DNA of 64,000 nucleotides from Marivita sp030148515 (GTDB taxonomy: Bacteria > Pseudomonadota > Alphaproteobacteria > Rhodobacterales > Rhodobacteraceae). The stretch lies in contig NZ_CP180351.1 of the NCBI RefSeq assembly GCF_048006345.1, forward strand, positions 1,240,001 to 1,304,000, read 5' to 3'. The position numbers were made by a program, and so were the translations under genes. The notes below the pieces were generated by a model. It did not search any database and was not told where the DNA came from. It saw only the letters and a program-made list of their open reading frames with translations. How positions within the stretch are numbered: the stretch's first letter is position 1; every line of letters begins with the position of its first letter. Of this stretch, positions 36,070-45,351 are shown piece by piece.

Positions 36070-37038
36070 ATGACCAAGACCACAACCCTGACCGCATTGG
36101 TCGCCGATCTGGGCGGCACGAATACCCGTGTCGCGCTGACGGATGGCGGCATCGTTCGGACCGAAACCATCAAACGCTTTCGCAATGCCGAGCACCCCGA
36201 TCTGCTGTCGGTGCTGCGGGCCTATATGGCGGATCAGACCGTGGTGCCGGATGCCGCCTGCGTGGCAATGGCCGGGCCGGTACGAGATGGCGTGGGCGAG
36301 TTGACGAACCTCAGCTGGACCGTCGACCGTGCGTCGGTGGCCGAGGCGACGGGGGCGAAAACCGTCGCGGTCCTGAACGACCTTCAGGCGCAAGGGCACG
36401 CGTTGGACCATCTGAAGCCCGACGTGTTGCAGACCATCCTGCCGGGGCAGAAAGCCGGGGATCACGCCGCACGGCTGGTGATCGGTGTCGGAACGGGGAT
36501 GAACGCGGCGGCGGTCTACCGTCTGGACGAACGTACTCTGGTTCCTCCGTCCGAGGCGGGTCACGTGTCCCTGCCCGCGCAGAACAGCGACGAGTTGCGG
36601 CTCTTGGATTGGATCGCCCAAAAGCACGGCACACCGGGGTTCGAGGACGTGCTGTCGGGGCGCGGGTTTGAGCGCGTCTACGAATGGCTCAGCGATGAAG
36701 CTGGCGTGGATGCGCCGCTGGATGCGGGCGGGATCATGCAGGCGGTGAACGATGGCTCCAGCCAGATCGCCGAAGACGCAGCACGCATGTTCATCCGCAT
36801 GATGGGACGTGCTGCGGGCAATTTGGCGCTGGTGCATCTGCCGTTTGGCGGCATCTACCTGATCGGCGGAGTAGCACGCCATTTTGCACCGCATCTGGAA
36901 CGGTTGGGCTTCCGCGAGGCGTTCTACGACAAGGGACGGTTCTCGGAGTTCATGGAACAGTTCCCGGTGCATCTGGTCGATGACGATTACGCCGCCCTGA
37001 CCGGATCGGCGGCGCATCTGATGGAGCTGATGGGTTAA
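36070..37038 (+). CDS. glk: glucokinase
   Basis: A 322-residue enzyme of the bacterial Glk family. LVADLGGTNTRVALTD is the phosphate-1 ATP-binding loop, and VLNDLQAQGHALD carries the catalytic Asp. VIGVGTGMNAAAVY is the adenosine-side motif and PPSEAGHVSLPAQ holds the conserved EAGH. It phosphorylates glucose released by AglA and the GH1 enzyme. The ATG lies one base after the GH1 stop. The stop overlaps the stop of the convergent GH42 gene. Confidence 0.93.
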   Translation: MTKTTTLTALVADLGGTNTRVALTDGGIVRTETIKRFRNAEHPDLLSVLRAYMADQTVVPDAACVAMAGPVRDGVGELTNLSWTVDRASVAEATGAKTVAVLNDLQAQGHALDHLKPDVLQTILPGQKAGDHAARLVIGVGTGMNAAAVYRLDERTLVPPSEAGHVSLPAQNSDELRLLDWIAQKHGTPGFEDVLSGRGFERVYEWLSDEAGVDAPLDAGGIMQAVNDGSSQIAEDAARMFIRMMGRAAGNLALVHLPFGGIYLIGGVARHFAPHLERLGFREAFYDKGRFSEFMEQFPVHLVDDDYAALTGSAAHLMELMG

Positions 37039-38957
37039 GCCTTCAGCTCGCGGATCACACCTGCCGGTCCAAGGATTTTTCCAGCAATCTCAACATCGTG
37101 TGGATTGTGGTTGAACCAAAACCGTTCTGCCCCTGTGTCACGCAGGCGCACGCCCATGGGCAGGGCGATGGTATCCACCTTGGCTTGGTCGCAGATGTTT
37201 TTTACCAAACGGTCAAAAAACGCATCATCCCCCCAGCCACCGCAATAGGTGGTGGTGTCGGAACGCATTGCAACGGACATACCGCTGTCGGTCGCAAAGA
37301 CGGTTTCCGCCCCACCTTCGAGATGCTCGAACCAGTTCTTAACGTGCCCCCCGCCGCCAACGGGGATCGGCATGTCGCGGCGCAGGGTTTCCAGTCGTGA
37401 CACAGTCACGTCCAGCCCCGGCCATGCGGGCGGCAGCGGTACGGGGATCGTAAAGTCGCCATCGCGGGCGGCGGAGCGCGGGCCGATCAGAACCTCGGCA
37501 TCACTTTCCGCAAGTGCGGTCTTCAGGTCATCCGGCATGGTCATCATTCCGGGCGCTGCGACGACGCGATACCCCGAAAAGTCGCGCTGGGTTGGCGGAA
37601 GGATGTCCACGCTCACTCCTGCCCGCCGGAACGCACGGTAGAGATCAAAGACCAGACCGAAATAGTCCATGCCCTGCCCCTGCGGCTGAACCTGCCACGC
37701 CCAGGCTGCATCATAGTCGAAGATCAGCGCAACCGGGGCTTGGGTGATCGACACGTCAGGCGCGTCGGCCAGTTCCTGTGCCACCTGCTCCGCTTCGACA
37801 TAGCCCGGCGCGATCACACTGTCGGGGCGCAAGAGGCCCGCGTGCAACTGTTCCTGCGCAAAGGGCGCCTGCCGCCAGCGGAAGTAACAGACCGCCTCCG
37901 CCCCGTGGGCAAACGCTTCCCATGTCCAGAGACGGACCATGCCGGGCAATGGTGCCGGGTTGTAGGGGGCCCAGTTCACCGGGCCGGGTTGCTGTTCCAT
38001 GACCCACCAGCGGCCCTTACCGACCGCGCGGTAAAGATCGTGGTGAAACGCTTGAAAGTCGGGATCGCCCTGACGGGCATAGTGTCGTTGTTCCTCGGCG
38101 GACGCGCCAACGCGGTCTTCGAGAAAGCCCAGCGGGTAGCTGTCCCATGTTGCGATCTCCAAATCCTCGCCCACCGCGAAATGGTCGAAATCGGTGATCC
38201 GCCCCATGTAATTGTGCGAAATCGGCGCGTCGGAATACTTGCGGATGATCTCCACCTGCACACGGTTGAAGCGCGCCACCTGTTCCGAGGAAAACCGTCG
38301 GAACGCCTGCACGTGGGCCGGGTTCGGTTCAGTCACGGTCAGGTTGGGGAGGTCGATCTGTTCGAAATCGTCATACTCCATCGACCAGAACACATTGCCC
38401 CACGCGTCGTTCAGCGCGTCGATGTCGCCATCATTACCCTGACCGGGATACCGCGCCCGCAGCCAGCCCTGGAACGCCTGACGGGCAGTATTCGAGTAGG
38501 ACAGGATCGTGTCGTGGCAGCCGTATTCGTTGTCGGTCTGCCATGCGGCGACATGCGCATTCCGGCCATAGCGCTTGGCCACTTCAGTGACGATGCGGCG
38601 GCATTCGTCAAGGTAGCCCTCGTGGCTGAAGCAGTAGTGGCGGCGCGAGCCGAACCCGCGCGGGTTGCCCTGCGCATCCACCGCGAACATGTCCGGATGT
38701 TTGTCACAGACCCAACGCGGCGGTGTGGCCGTCGGTGTGCCGAGCACGACCTTGAGGCCCGCAGCGCCCAAGACTTGGATCGCCTCGTCCAGCCAGTCCC
38801 ATCGGAAGTCGCCCTGTGCAGGTTCGATCCGGGACCACGCGAATTCGCCGATGCGGACCCAAGTCAGACCAAGAGCGGCCATACGGGCGGCGTCTTCCTC
38901 CCAGATCGCGCGCGGCCAATGTTCGGGATAGTAGCAGGTGCCAAGCGTGCGTTTCAT
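37035..38957 (-). CDS. beta-galactosidase (GH42)
   Basis: A 640-residue GH42 enzyme. YYPEHWPRAIWEEDAARMA near the start and AWQTDNEYGCHDTI with the acid/base Glu (NE) identify the family. WWVMEQQPGPVNW contains the nucleophile Glu. Residues about 390-590 hold the trimerisation domain (YDAAWAWQVQPQGQGMDY) and the last 60 a small beta domain. It splits beta-galactosides in the cytosol. Last gene of the galactoside operon, overlapping the lactonase gene by four bases and the glucokinase gene by three (convergent). Confidence 0.94.
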   Translation of the reverse strand: MKRTLGTCYYPEHWPRAIWEEDAARMAALGLTWVRIGEFAWSRIEPAQGDFRWDWLDEAIQVLGAAGLKVVLGTPTATPPRWVCDKHPDMFAVDAQGNPRGFGSRRHYCFSHEGYLDECRRIVTEVAKRYGRNAHVAAWQTDNEYGCHDTILSYSNTARQAFQGWLRARYPGQGNDGDIDALNDAWGNVFWSMEYDDFEQIDLPNLTVTEPNPAHVQAFRRFSSEQVARFNRVQVEIIRKYSDAPISHNYMGRITDFDHFAVGEDLEIATWDSYPLGFLEDRVGASAEEQRHYARQGDPDFQAFHHDLYRAVGKGRWWVMEQQPGPVNWAPYNPAPLPGMVRLWTWEAFAHGAEAVCYFRWRQAPFAQEQLHAGLLRPDSVIAPGYVEAEQVAQELADAPDVSITQAPVALIFDYDAAWAWQVQPQGQGMDYFGLVFDLYRAFRRAGVSVDILPPTQRDFSGYRVVAAPGMMTMPDDLKTALAESDAEVLIGPRSAARDGDFTIPVPLPPAWPGLDVTVSRLETLRRDMPIPVGGGGHVKNWFEHLEGGAETVFATDSGMSVAMRSDTTTYCGGWGDDAFFDRLVKNICDQAKVDTIALPMGVRLRDTGAERFWFNHNPHDVEIAGKILGPAGVIRELKA

Positions 38958-39799
38958 AAGATGACTTGGTGTTCTTTCTGGCCTTTGGTGCCCGATGGGA
39001 TGGCGAAGGTCTTGCCATCATTATCACCCGCAGGATCAAGCCCTTCTGCGGCGCTTGTGATGTAAAGTGTGCTCAGATCCGGACCGCCAAAGGCCGGACA
39101 ACTGGCCTGCGACGCGGGCACGGCAACGGCGCGGATGAAGGCGCCATCAGGGCCATAACAGGCCACACGTGACGCGCCCCACTGTGCGACCCAGAGATTA
39201 CCCTCGGCATCGACGACCGCACCGTCAGGGTTCAGTTCGGCGGCGGTCAGATCGGTGAACAGCGTCGGTTTGCCGTCCGGGTAGCCGTCGTCGTCCAGCG
39301 CCACTTTCAGGATCTTGCGCTTGCGCGTGTCGGTGTAAAACGCGTGGCGGCGGTCCGGCGCAAAGCAGATGGCGTTCGAAATGGTGATCTTGTCAAACAG
39401 CTTGGTCAGCATGCCGTCGTAATAACGATAGATCGCACCTGCCCCCGGTTCGGCATTCTTGCCCATGGTCCCGATCCAAAACCCGCCCCATGGATCGGCG
39501 CGGCCATCGTTCGACCGGGTGACCGGATTGTCGGACTCGAGTGGATGGAGATAGGTGCTTTCCCCCGTTTCGGTTTCGAACACCGAAAGCGACGTTTCGC
39601 TGGCGATCAGCAGGACACCCGTGTCGACCCAACCAGCGGCAGAGACGTGTTCGTCAAAGTCCCAGCTTTGCTCATTCATACCATCGCTGCGGTAAAGCCG
39701 TTTGCCAAGGATGTCGAACCAGTAAAGGACCTGTTCTTCGGGATGCCAAAGCGGGCCTTCACCGAGGGTGCAGACCGTGTTGCTGAAAACCTGTGTCAT
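38954..39799 (-). CDS. SMP-30/gluconolactonase-family lactonase, probable galactonolactonase
   Basis: A 281-residue six-bladed beta-propeller. CTLGEGPLWHPEEQVLYWFD opens the fold with the metal Glu in GEGP, and RSNDGRADPWGGFWIGTM carries the Asn/Asp metal ligands. LNPDGAVVDAEGNLWVAQWG contains the catalytic Asp region. It would open galactono-lactone to galactonate between the SDR dehydrogenase and the missing dehydratase. The specific substrate is inferred from the neighbours. Overlaps dgoA and the GH42 gene. Confidence 0.88.
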   Translation of the reverse strand: MTQVFSNTVCTLGEGPLWHPEEQVLYWFDILGKRLYRSDGMNEQSWDFDEHVSAAGWVDTGVLLIASETSLSVFETETGESTYLHPLESDNPVTRSNDGRADPWGGFWIGTMGKNAEPGAGAIYRYYDGMLTKLFDKITISNAICFAPDRRHAFYTDTRKRKILKVALDDDGYPDGKPTLFTDLTAAELNPDGAVVDAEGNLWVAQWGASRVACYGPDGAFIRAVAVPASQASCPAFGGPDLSTLYITSAAEGLDPAGDNDGKTFAIPSGTKGQKEHQVIL

Positions 39800-40404
39800 C
39801 AGGACATCACCGCGTCATAGGCCGCGACAATCTCTGCCGCGCGGGTTTTGATCTCGGCAACAGATGCGCCGGGTTTGTAGAGCGCGGACCCGATGCCGAA
39901 CCCGTCCACACCCGCCGCGCGCCAGTCCGCGAAATTCGATGGGCCGGCACCACCCACGGCATAGGTCTCGGTGCCCGGTGGCAGAACCGCCTTGATCGCC
40001 TTCAACCCCTCTGGCCCGATCAGGGAACCGGGAAACAGTTTTAAACCGTCTGCCCCATTGCGCAGCGCGGTAAAGCATTCCGTGGGCGTCATCACGCCGG
40101 GATAGCTTTTCATACCCGCCTGTTTCGTCGCCACGATCACACGCGGATTGCAGTCGGGCGACACCACCATGCCCGCGCCGATCTGGTGCAGACGCTGCAC
40201 ATCGTCGGGGTTCAGCACCGTGCCTGCACCGATCAGAGCAGTCTGCCCGAAGGCGTCCACCATCTGCTTGATCGACGTGAACGGATCGGGCGAATTGAGC
40301 GGCACTTCGATGGAGGTGATCCCTGCCTCGATCAACGCTTCGGTGATCGGCGCGGCCTCAGCCGGTGCGATCCCGCGCAGGATGGCGATGATCTTGCGGG
40401 TCAT
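39799..40404 (-). CDS. dgoA: 2-dehydro-3-deoxy-6-phosphogalactonate aldolase
   Basis: A 201-residue class I aldolase of the KDPG/KDPGal family. ILRGIAPAEAAPITEALIEAG is the start of the barrel, ITSIEVPLNSPDPF contains the catalytic Glu, and ATKQAGMKSYPGVMTPTE carries the Schiff-base Lys (K in GMKSYPG). GADGLKLFPGS binds the phosphate. It splits KDPGal to pyruvate and glyceraldehyde-3-phosphate, which enters the GAPDH step. Overlaps the dgoK stop by four bases. Confidence 0.93.
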   Translation of the reverse strand: MTRKIIAILRGIAPAEAAPITEALIEAGITSIEVPLNSPDPFTSIKQMVDAFGQTALIGAGTVLNPDDVQRLHQIGAGMVVSPDCNPRVIVATKQAGMKSYPGVMTPTECFTALRNGADGLKLFPGSLIGPEGLKAIKAVLPPGTETYAVGGAGPSNFADWRAAGVDGFGIGSALYKPGASVAEIKTRAAEIVAAYDAVMS

Positions 40405-41303
40405 TGGGTGGTCTCCTTGAGCGCTGCGTAGGCCGCTTTGAGCCCTTCCAGCGTCATGCGTTCCGCGTCTGTGCGTTCAACGGGCAGGCCTTGGGCCCCG
40501 AGAGCATCGGCATAGGCCTTGCAGAGTTTGTCATCGCCAATGAGCGCCACATGCTGGCCGAGCCAATAGGGTCGCGCAGCGGCGAGTTCCGCGCCGATCA
40601 GCAGACCGGACAGGCGCGCGCGGGCCTGATCCGCGTGAAGATCGTTCAGCAAGCCATCGGCACGTATGGAAAAAAGCCGCGCGGCAAGTTCTGCCGGGTT
40701 GGACATTCCGTTCGACACTGCATCAGCAAACGTACTTGCGTCCCAGCCGTCCCCCGCCACCGTGTGGCGCAGAACCGATTGCTGCGACAGGAGCGCGAAC
40801 AACTCGCCGGTCATGAAGGTGCGGAAGCTGACAATCTCGCCCGCGCTGATATGGACCCATTTGGTGTGGGTGCCCGGCAGGCAGATCACGCCATCGAATT
40901 TCGGGTTGAGCGCAAGAAACCCTGCGATCTGCGTTTCCTCTCCGCGCATCACATCCGCCGGGTTGGTCTGTTTGACTCCGGGCAGGATGTGGACCGAAAG
41001 ACGCGGGTCTCTGGTTGGTACATGGGTTGCGCGGTCGATCCCCGGCGGAGTGCACGGCGTAGCCACGTATTTCGCCTCGGCCCAGCCCTGGCGCGAACCG
41101 GCCATGCCACACACAACAACCGGGGTCTTCCCAGTGTCGAGCAGGTCCCCGGCCAGATCGAGCAGCGCAGGTTCGAACCCGTCACGGCCAAGTGTTCCCA
41201 TCCCCGCATCGCTCACCCTGCGGGTCCGTACCGTGCCGCCCTGCGTCATCGCCCAGACGCGCAGGTGGGAGGTGCCCCAATCAACGGCAAGCCAGTCCGT
41301 CAT
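40401..41303 (-). CDS. dgoK: 2-dehydro-3-deoxygalactonokinase
   Basis: A 300-residue kinase. WLAVDWGTSHLRVWAMTQGG is the phosphate-1 motif of the ASKHA fold, and GVICLPGTHTKWVHISAGEI is the family's sugar-binding motif. It phosphorylates 2-keto-3-deoxygalactonate for the aldolase DgoA. Overlaps the SDR gene by four bases and dgoA by four bases, so expression is tightly coupled. Confidence 0.92.
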   Translation of the reverse strand: MTDWLAVDWGTSHLRVWAMTQGGTVRTRRVSDAGMGTLGRDGFEPALLDLAGDLLDTGKTPVVVCGMAGSRQGWAEAKYVATPCTPPGIDRATHVPTRDPRLSVHILPGVKQTNPADVMRGEETQIAGFLALNPKFDGVICLPGTHTKWVHISAGEIVSFRTFMTGELFALLSQQSVLRHTVAGDGWDASTFADAVSNGMSNPAELAARLFSIRADGLLNDLHADQARARLSGLLIGAELAAARPYWLGQHVALIGDDKLCKAYADALGAQGLPVERTDAERMTLEGLKAAYAALKETTQ

Positions 41304-42073
41304 GCCGCCACCGTGACCACACCGCCATCCACGGCCAGCGTCTGGCCAGTCATCATTCGGCTGGTCTTTGACGCCAGAAACAGCGTGGCATCCACCACGT
41401 CCTGCTCCACGAGATGCTCTTTAAGGCATTGCCTATCGAGATGCGCTGCAAGGGATGCCGGATCTGCCCAAAGCTCTTTCTGCTTTGGCGTCAGCACCCA
41501 GCCGGGGGCAAGCGCATTCAGACGAATGTTGTCCGGTCCGAATTCGCGCGCAAGGCTGCGGGTCATGCCGGTGATGCCTGCGTTTGCAGTTGTGTATGCC
41601 ACGTAACCTGCGTTCCCCATCATGTAGCTGATGGAGCTGAAATTCACGATCGCGCCACCGCCCGCTTGCTTCATGCCGGGAATGACTGCCTGACAGGCGA
41701 AGAAATAGGCGTCGAGGTTGATGGACAGAGACCAGTCCCAGAACTCCGCATCCACGTCGAGTGTAATATGCCGTTTGTCGTTGGCTGCGTTGTTGATCAG
41801 CACGGTGATCGGACCATGCGCCTCTGCCGCCTGCGCGATGGAGGACTGAAGTGCCGCGGTGTCGGTGATGTCGCACTGAATAAAGAGCGGTGCTGTGCCG
41901 TGCTTGGCGTCCATCTCGGCCACGAAACCCGATGCATCTGATCGGCCGACAAAGGCGACCTTTGCGCCCTGCCCCAGAAACCCGTCCGTCAAGGCCGCGC
42001 CAATGCCTGAACCGCCTCCGGTGATGAAAACGGAGGCATCCTTGAGGTCGTGGAATGTCGCGTAGCTGGTCAT
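41300..42073 (-). CDS. SDR-family oxidoreductase, probable sugar dehydrogenase without the catalytic Lys
   Basis: A 257-residue classical SDR. VFITGGGSGIGAALTDGFLG binds the nucleotide, INNAANDKRH is the NNAG-like motif and VNFSSISYMMG holds the Ser. The active-site Tyr lies in YVAYTTANAGITGMTR. The usual motif is YxxxK, but here the fifth position is Asn (codon AAC). In cluster context it would oxidise D-galactose to the lactone. The missing Lys makes a normal SDR activity doubtful. See findings. Begins one base after the GH4 stop. Confidence 0.85.
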   Translation of the reverse strand: MTSYATFHDLKDASVFITGGGSGIGAALTDGFLGQGAKVAFVGRSDASGFVAEMDAKHGTAPLFIQCDITDTAALQSSIAQAAEAHGPITVLINNAANDKRHITLDVDAEFWDWSLSINLDAYFFACQAVIPGMKQAGGGAIVNFSSISYMMGNAGYVAYTTANAGITGMTRSLAREFGPDNIRLNALAPGWVLTPKQKELWADPASLAAHLDRQCLKEHLVEQDVVDATLFLASKTSRMMTGQTLAVDGGVVTVAA

Positions 42074-43414
42074 TCAAGCGGCTTTCTTCAGTCGGGTAAA
42101 TTCTGGCAGCATGTCACCATGCGCAGCCAAGAGATCGGTCACTAGGCTGCGGATCTGGCGCAGGTCCAGCTCGGCAGCGGTGTGTGGGTCCATCATGGCG
42201 GCGTGGTAGACATGTTCGATGTCTTCGTCCATCAGCGCGCGAACGACAAGCTCCTGTACGTTGATCTGTGTGCGCATCAGCGCCACCAGCTGCGGCGGGA
42301 TGTCGTCGATCACCGTGGGCTGGATGCCGTTTGCGTCCACCATGCAGGGCACCTCCACCGCCGCACCCTTGGGCAGTTGCGGTGCCTGCCCCCGGTTCGG
42401 AAGGTTGCCATAGATCGTGTAAGGCTGGTTTGTGACCATCGCGTTCATGATCTCGGCGGCGAATTCATGGCTTTTCTTGAACTCGATCTGATCCGCCGTG
42501 CGGTAAGCCTTTGCCTGATCCGCCCAATCGGCCATCTGTTCGATGCAGCGTTTGGGGTATTCATCCAGCGGCACGCTGAACGTGTCGATCAGGTCTTCCC
42601 GGCCTGACTTTATGAACCAAGGCACATATTCGGCCAGATGTTCAGAGCTTTCGGTGCAGAAGTAGCCAAGATGCTCCATCACCTCGTAGCGCACCTTGTT
42701 GGCGCAACGCGACATCAGCAGCGGTGGTTTGGGCAGGCTGCCGTTGCGATAGCCCTCCCGCAGCGCGGGATAGAGCGACTTGCCCTTGTGCGTCAGGTCA
42801 AGAAAGAACGCCACATGGTTCACACCGGCCACGCGGTAGCGGATTTCGTCTTTCGGCAGATCGAGATCATGCGCCAGTTCCTGGACCGTGTTCTGTACGG
42901 AATGGCACAGCCCCACCTGCTTGACATGAGGATAGCGTTCGGCCAGCGCCCAAGTGTTGATCGCCATCGGGTTGACGTATTGCAGCAGGGTGGCGTTCGG
43001 GCACAGCTCTGCCATATCCGCCGCAACTCGCCAGAGATGCGGCACGGTGCGCAGGCCGCGCATGATGCCGCCGACACCCAGCGTGTCGCCAATGGTCTGG
43101 CGTAGCCCGTATTGCTTTGGGATATCGAAATCGATCACGGTCGACGGCTCATAGCCCCCGATCTGGAACGCGGTGACGACGAAATCCGCGCCCGCCAATG
43201 CGCGGCGCTGGTCCATCGAGGTCTCCACCTGCGCCTTTCGCCCTGATGCGGCGATCAGCTTGCGCGCCACCAGCGCGGATTCCTCGAGCCGCTGCTCATT
43301 GATGTCCATCAGCGCAAAGGTGGCCCCCTCCAGCGCCGGAAAGTGAAGAACGTCGCCTACGATGTTCTTCATGAAGATCGTCGAGCCTGCGCCGATAAAG
43401 GCGATGCGTGTCAT
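42074..43414 (-). CDS. alpha-galactosidase (GH4)
   Basis: A 446-residue NAD- and Mn-dependent GH4 enzyme. RIAFIGAGSTIFMKNIVGDV binds NAD, and DTLGVGGIMRGLRTVPHLW and GLCHSVQNTVQEL (Cys and His metal ligands) are typical of the MelA-type alpha-galactosidase group. GVNHVAFFLDLTHKG carries the second His. It would release galactose from melibiose or raffinose-type sugars. First enzyme of the metabolic part of the operon, 13 bases after the permease gene. Confidence 0.93.
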   Translation of the reverse strand: MTRIAFIGAGSTIFMKNIVGDVLHFPALEGATFALMDINEQRLEESALVARKLIAASGRKAQVETSMDQRRALAGADFVVTAFQIGGYEPSTVIDFDIPKQYGLRQTIGDTLGVGGIMRGLRTVPHLWRVAADMAELCPNATLLQYVNPMAINTWALAERYPHVKQVGLCHSVQNTVQELAHDLDLPKDEIRYRVAGVNHVAFFLDLTHKGKSLYPALREGYRNGSLPKPPLLMSRCANKVRYEVMEHLGYFCTESSEHLAEYVPWFIKSGREDLIDTFSVPLDEYPKRCIEQMADWADQAKAYRTADQIEFKKSHEFAAEIMNAMVTNQPYTIYGNLPNRGQAPQLPKGAAVEVPCMVDANGIQPTVIDDIPPQLVALMRTQINVQELVVRALMDEDIEHVYHAAMMDPHTAAELDLRQIRSLVTDLLAAHGDMLPEFTRLKKAA

Positions 43415-43426
43415 GGTCTTTGGTCC

Positions 43427-44275
43427 TTATTTCACCGCGCCCAAGGTCAGGCCCGCGATAAAGTGTTTCTGCATGAGGAAGAACATCAGCACCGGCGGCA
43501 GGGCTGCCACGATGCTGCCCGCGCTCATCAGGTGATAGGCGGCGCGGTATTGTGCGTTGAAGCTGGTGATGCCAGCGGTGACGGGCTGCGCGTCCGGCCC
43601 CTGGGTCAAAACGATGGCCCAGAAATAATCGTTCCAGATGAAGGTGAAGATCAGCACGGCGAGCGCCGCCAGCGCGGGCTTCATCAGGGGCAGCACCACG
43701 TACCAGAAGATGCGCCACTCTGCGACGCCCTCGACCCGCGCCGCTTCGATCAGCGGGAACGGCAGGGCGCGGATGAAGTTGCGCATGAAGAGCGTACAGA
43801 ACCCGGTCTGGAACGCGATATGGAAGAGCACGAGGCCCGTCTTGGTGTTATACAGCCCAAGGTCCAGCGTCAGGTCGCGCACCGGCACCATCAAGATCTG
43901 GAACGGTACGAAATTCCCCGCCACGAACATGAAGAACACCCAGATGTTCGACCTGAACTTGTAGACCCCAAGCGCAAACCCCGCCATCGCCGACAAGGCC
44001 ACAGCCCCAATCACCGTGGGCACGGTGATCAGCACTGAATTCAGCATGTAACGCGGCATGTCAGAGTTGAAGAAGACCTGCCCGTAATTGCTGAAGAGCT
44101 CGAACGAACCGGGCATCCCCCAGTAATTGCCCTGGGTGAAATCGGATGCCGGTTTGATCGAAAACACTGCCACCGCGATCAACGGCAAAAGCCACATGAT
44201 CAGCGCGATGGGCAGCATCGTCTTATAGGCGGTCTGCGCAGCGGGGCTGGCCTGTTGGATGGGACGCGGGAACAT
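43427..44275 (-). CDS. carbohydrate ABC transporter permease (MalG type)
   Basis: A 282-residue permease with six predicted helices. The EAA-loop motif is EAARVEGVAEWRIFWYVVLP. LPIALIMWLLPLIAVAVFSI is TM1. It forms the second half of the galactoside channel. A repeat element (44300-44345) lies in the 88-base gap to the upstream permease gene. Confidence 0.92.
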   Translation of the reverse strand: MFPRPIQQASPAAQTAYKTMLPIALIMWLLPLIAVAVFSIKPASDFTQGNYWGMPGSFELFSNYGQVFFNSDMPRYMLNSVLITVPTVIGAVALSAMAGFALGVYKFRSNIWVFFMFVAGNFVPFQILMVPVRDLTLDLGLYNTKTGLVLFHIAFQTGFCTLFMRNFIRALPFPLIEAARVEGVAEWRIFWYVVLPLMKPALAALAVLIFTFIWNDYFWAIVLTQGPDAQPVTAGITSFNAQYRAAYHLMSAGSIVAALPPVLMFFLMQKHFIAGLTLGAVK

Positions 44276-44299
44276 TAGACACCCCCCCCTTTATTGCAG

Positions 44300-44345
44300 G
44301 ACGACATGAACTTCATCTTGCCAAATAAACTCCCGCCGGAGGCTC
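44300..44345. repeat. dispersed extragenic repeat of Rhodobacterales type
   Basis: The minus strand reads GGAGCCTCCGGCGGGAGTTT followed by ATTTGGCAAGATGAAG. The 'CCTCCGGCGGGAG...TTTGG-AAGATGAAG' pattern is one I recall as frequent between genes in this order. It lies between the two permease genes of the galactoside operon and contains a short dyad, CCTCCGGCGGGAG. Confidence 0.5.
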
Positions 44346-44363
44346 CTGTCGGTTCCCACATGC

Positions 44364-45290
44364 TCAATGCCCCCCCTTCTCTTCGCGGTACATCGACCAG
44401 AGGAAATAGGCGATGAAGACCAGCATGATGAGGAACAGCACCACCGCGATTGCCGCGCCATAGCCCATGCGGAAGCCGTATTCCGACAGTGCCTTTTCGA
44501 ACATGTAGAAGGACAGAACGCGGGTCTGGCCGAAGGGGCCGCCATTGGTCATGATCGAAATCAGGTCAAAGGACCGCAAAGCGCCGATGATTGTCACGAC
44601 AAAGGCGATGAAGGTGGCGGGCTTGAGTTGCGGGATGATGACGTACCAGAGCATCTTCCAGCCCTTGGCGCCATCCAGACGAGCTGCCTCGACCTGTTCA
44701 GGATCCACGGCGTTGAGGCCGGTGAGGTAAAGGATCATGCAATAGGCCGTTTGCGGCCATAGGCCCGCAAGGATGATGCCATAGGTCGCCCATGACGGAT
44801 CGCCCAGCACGTTCACGGGGCCAAAGCCGAACCATCCGACGATGGCCGACAAAAGCCCTTCATTCGGCAGGTAGAACCACGCGAAGACGAGGCCGACGAC
44901 GACTTGACTGAGGACAAATGGAAAGAAAAACAGAGACTTGTAGATGCGGATACCTGTGACCGTCTGGTTCAGGAAAAGCGCGATGAAAAGGCCCGCCGGG
45001 ATCGCCAGCAGGTAGCAGACCAGCCATTTGAGGTTGTTCCAGAGCGACACCTCGAAGGCACGATCGTTCATCAGCTCCTGGTAATTGGCGAGGCCGATAT
45101 ACTCTGCCTGCCCCAACCCGTCCCAATCGTAAAGCGAGATCGAAAAGCTCTGGAAGATCGGGATGATGACATAGACCGCAAAGAACAGGATGGCGGGCGC
45201 AAGAAAGAGCCACGGCGTGACCGCGATTTCGTTGCGCTTGTACCAACCGCGCTTGGGCGGGTCAGTGTCCTGCAGGGTTGCGGTGGTCAT
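44364..45290 (-). CDS. sugar ABC transporter permease (MalF type)
   Basis: A 308-residue permease, start set at MTTATLQDTDPPKRGWYKRN (base 45290) because the in-frame upstream part runs into the inverted-repeat element. Six helices. The EAA-loop motif is EAARLDGAKGWKMLWYVIIP. The N-terminal KR-rich segment precedes TM1 (PWLFLAPAILFFAVYVIIP). It forms the first half of the galactoside channel. Confidence 0.92.
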   Translation of the reverse strand: MTTATLQDTDPPKRGWYKRNEIAVTPWLFLAPAILFFAVYVIIPIFQSFSISLYDWDGLGQAEYIGLANYQELMNDRAFEVSLWNNLKWLVCYLLAIPAGLFIALFLNQTVTGIRIYKSLFFFPFVLSQVVVGLVFAWFYLPNEGLLSAIVGWFGFGPVNVLGDPSWATYGIILAGLWPQTAYCMILYLTGLNAVDPEQVEAARLDGAKGWKMLWYVIIPQLKPATFIAFVVTIIGALRSFDLISIMTNGGPFGQTRVLSFYMFEKALSEYGFRMGYGAAIAVVLFLIMLVFIAYFLWSMYREEKGGH

Positions 45291-45351
45291 GGTCGGGTCT
45301 CCTCCACACGGGCCACGCGAAAGCCGGGGCTGCGGCTTGCGGATGGGCCGG

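Noticed and set aside
34695..36185. 496-residue frame antisense to the GH1 gene
   Set aside because: The opposite strand has all GH1 motifs. The antisense frame shows no recognisable motif.
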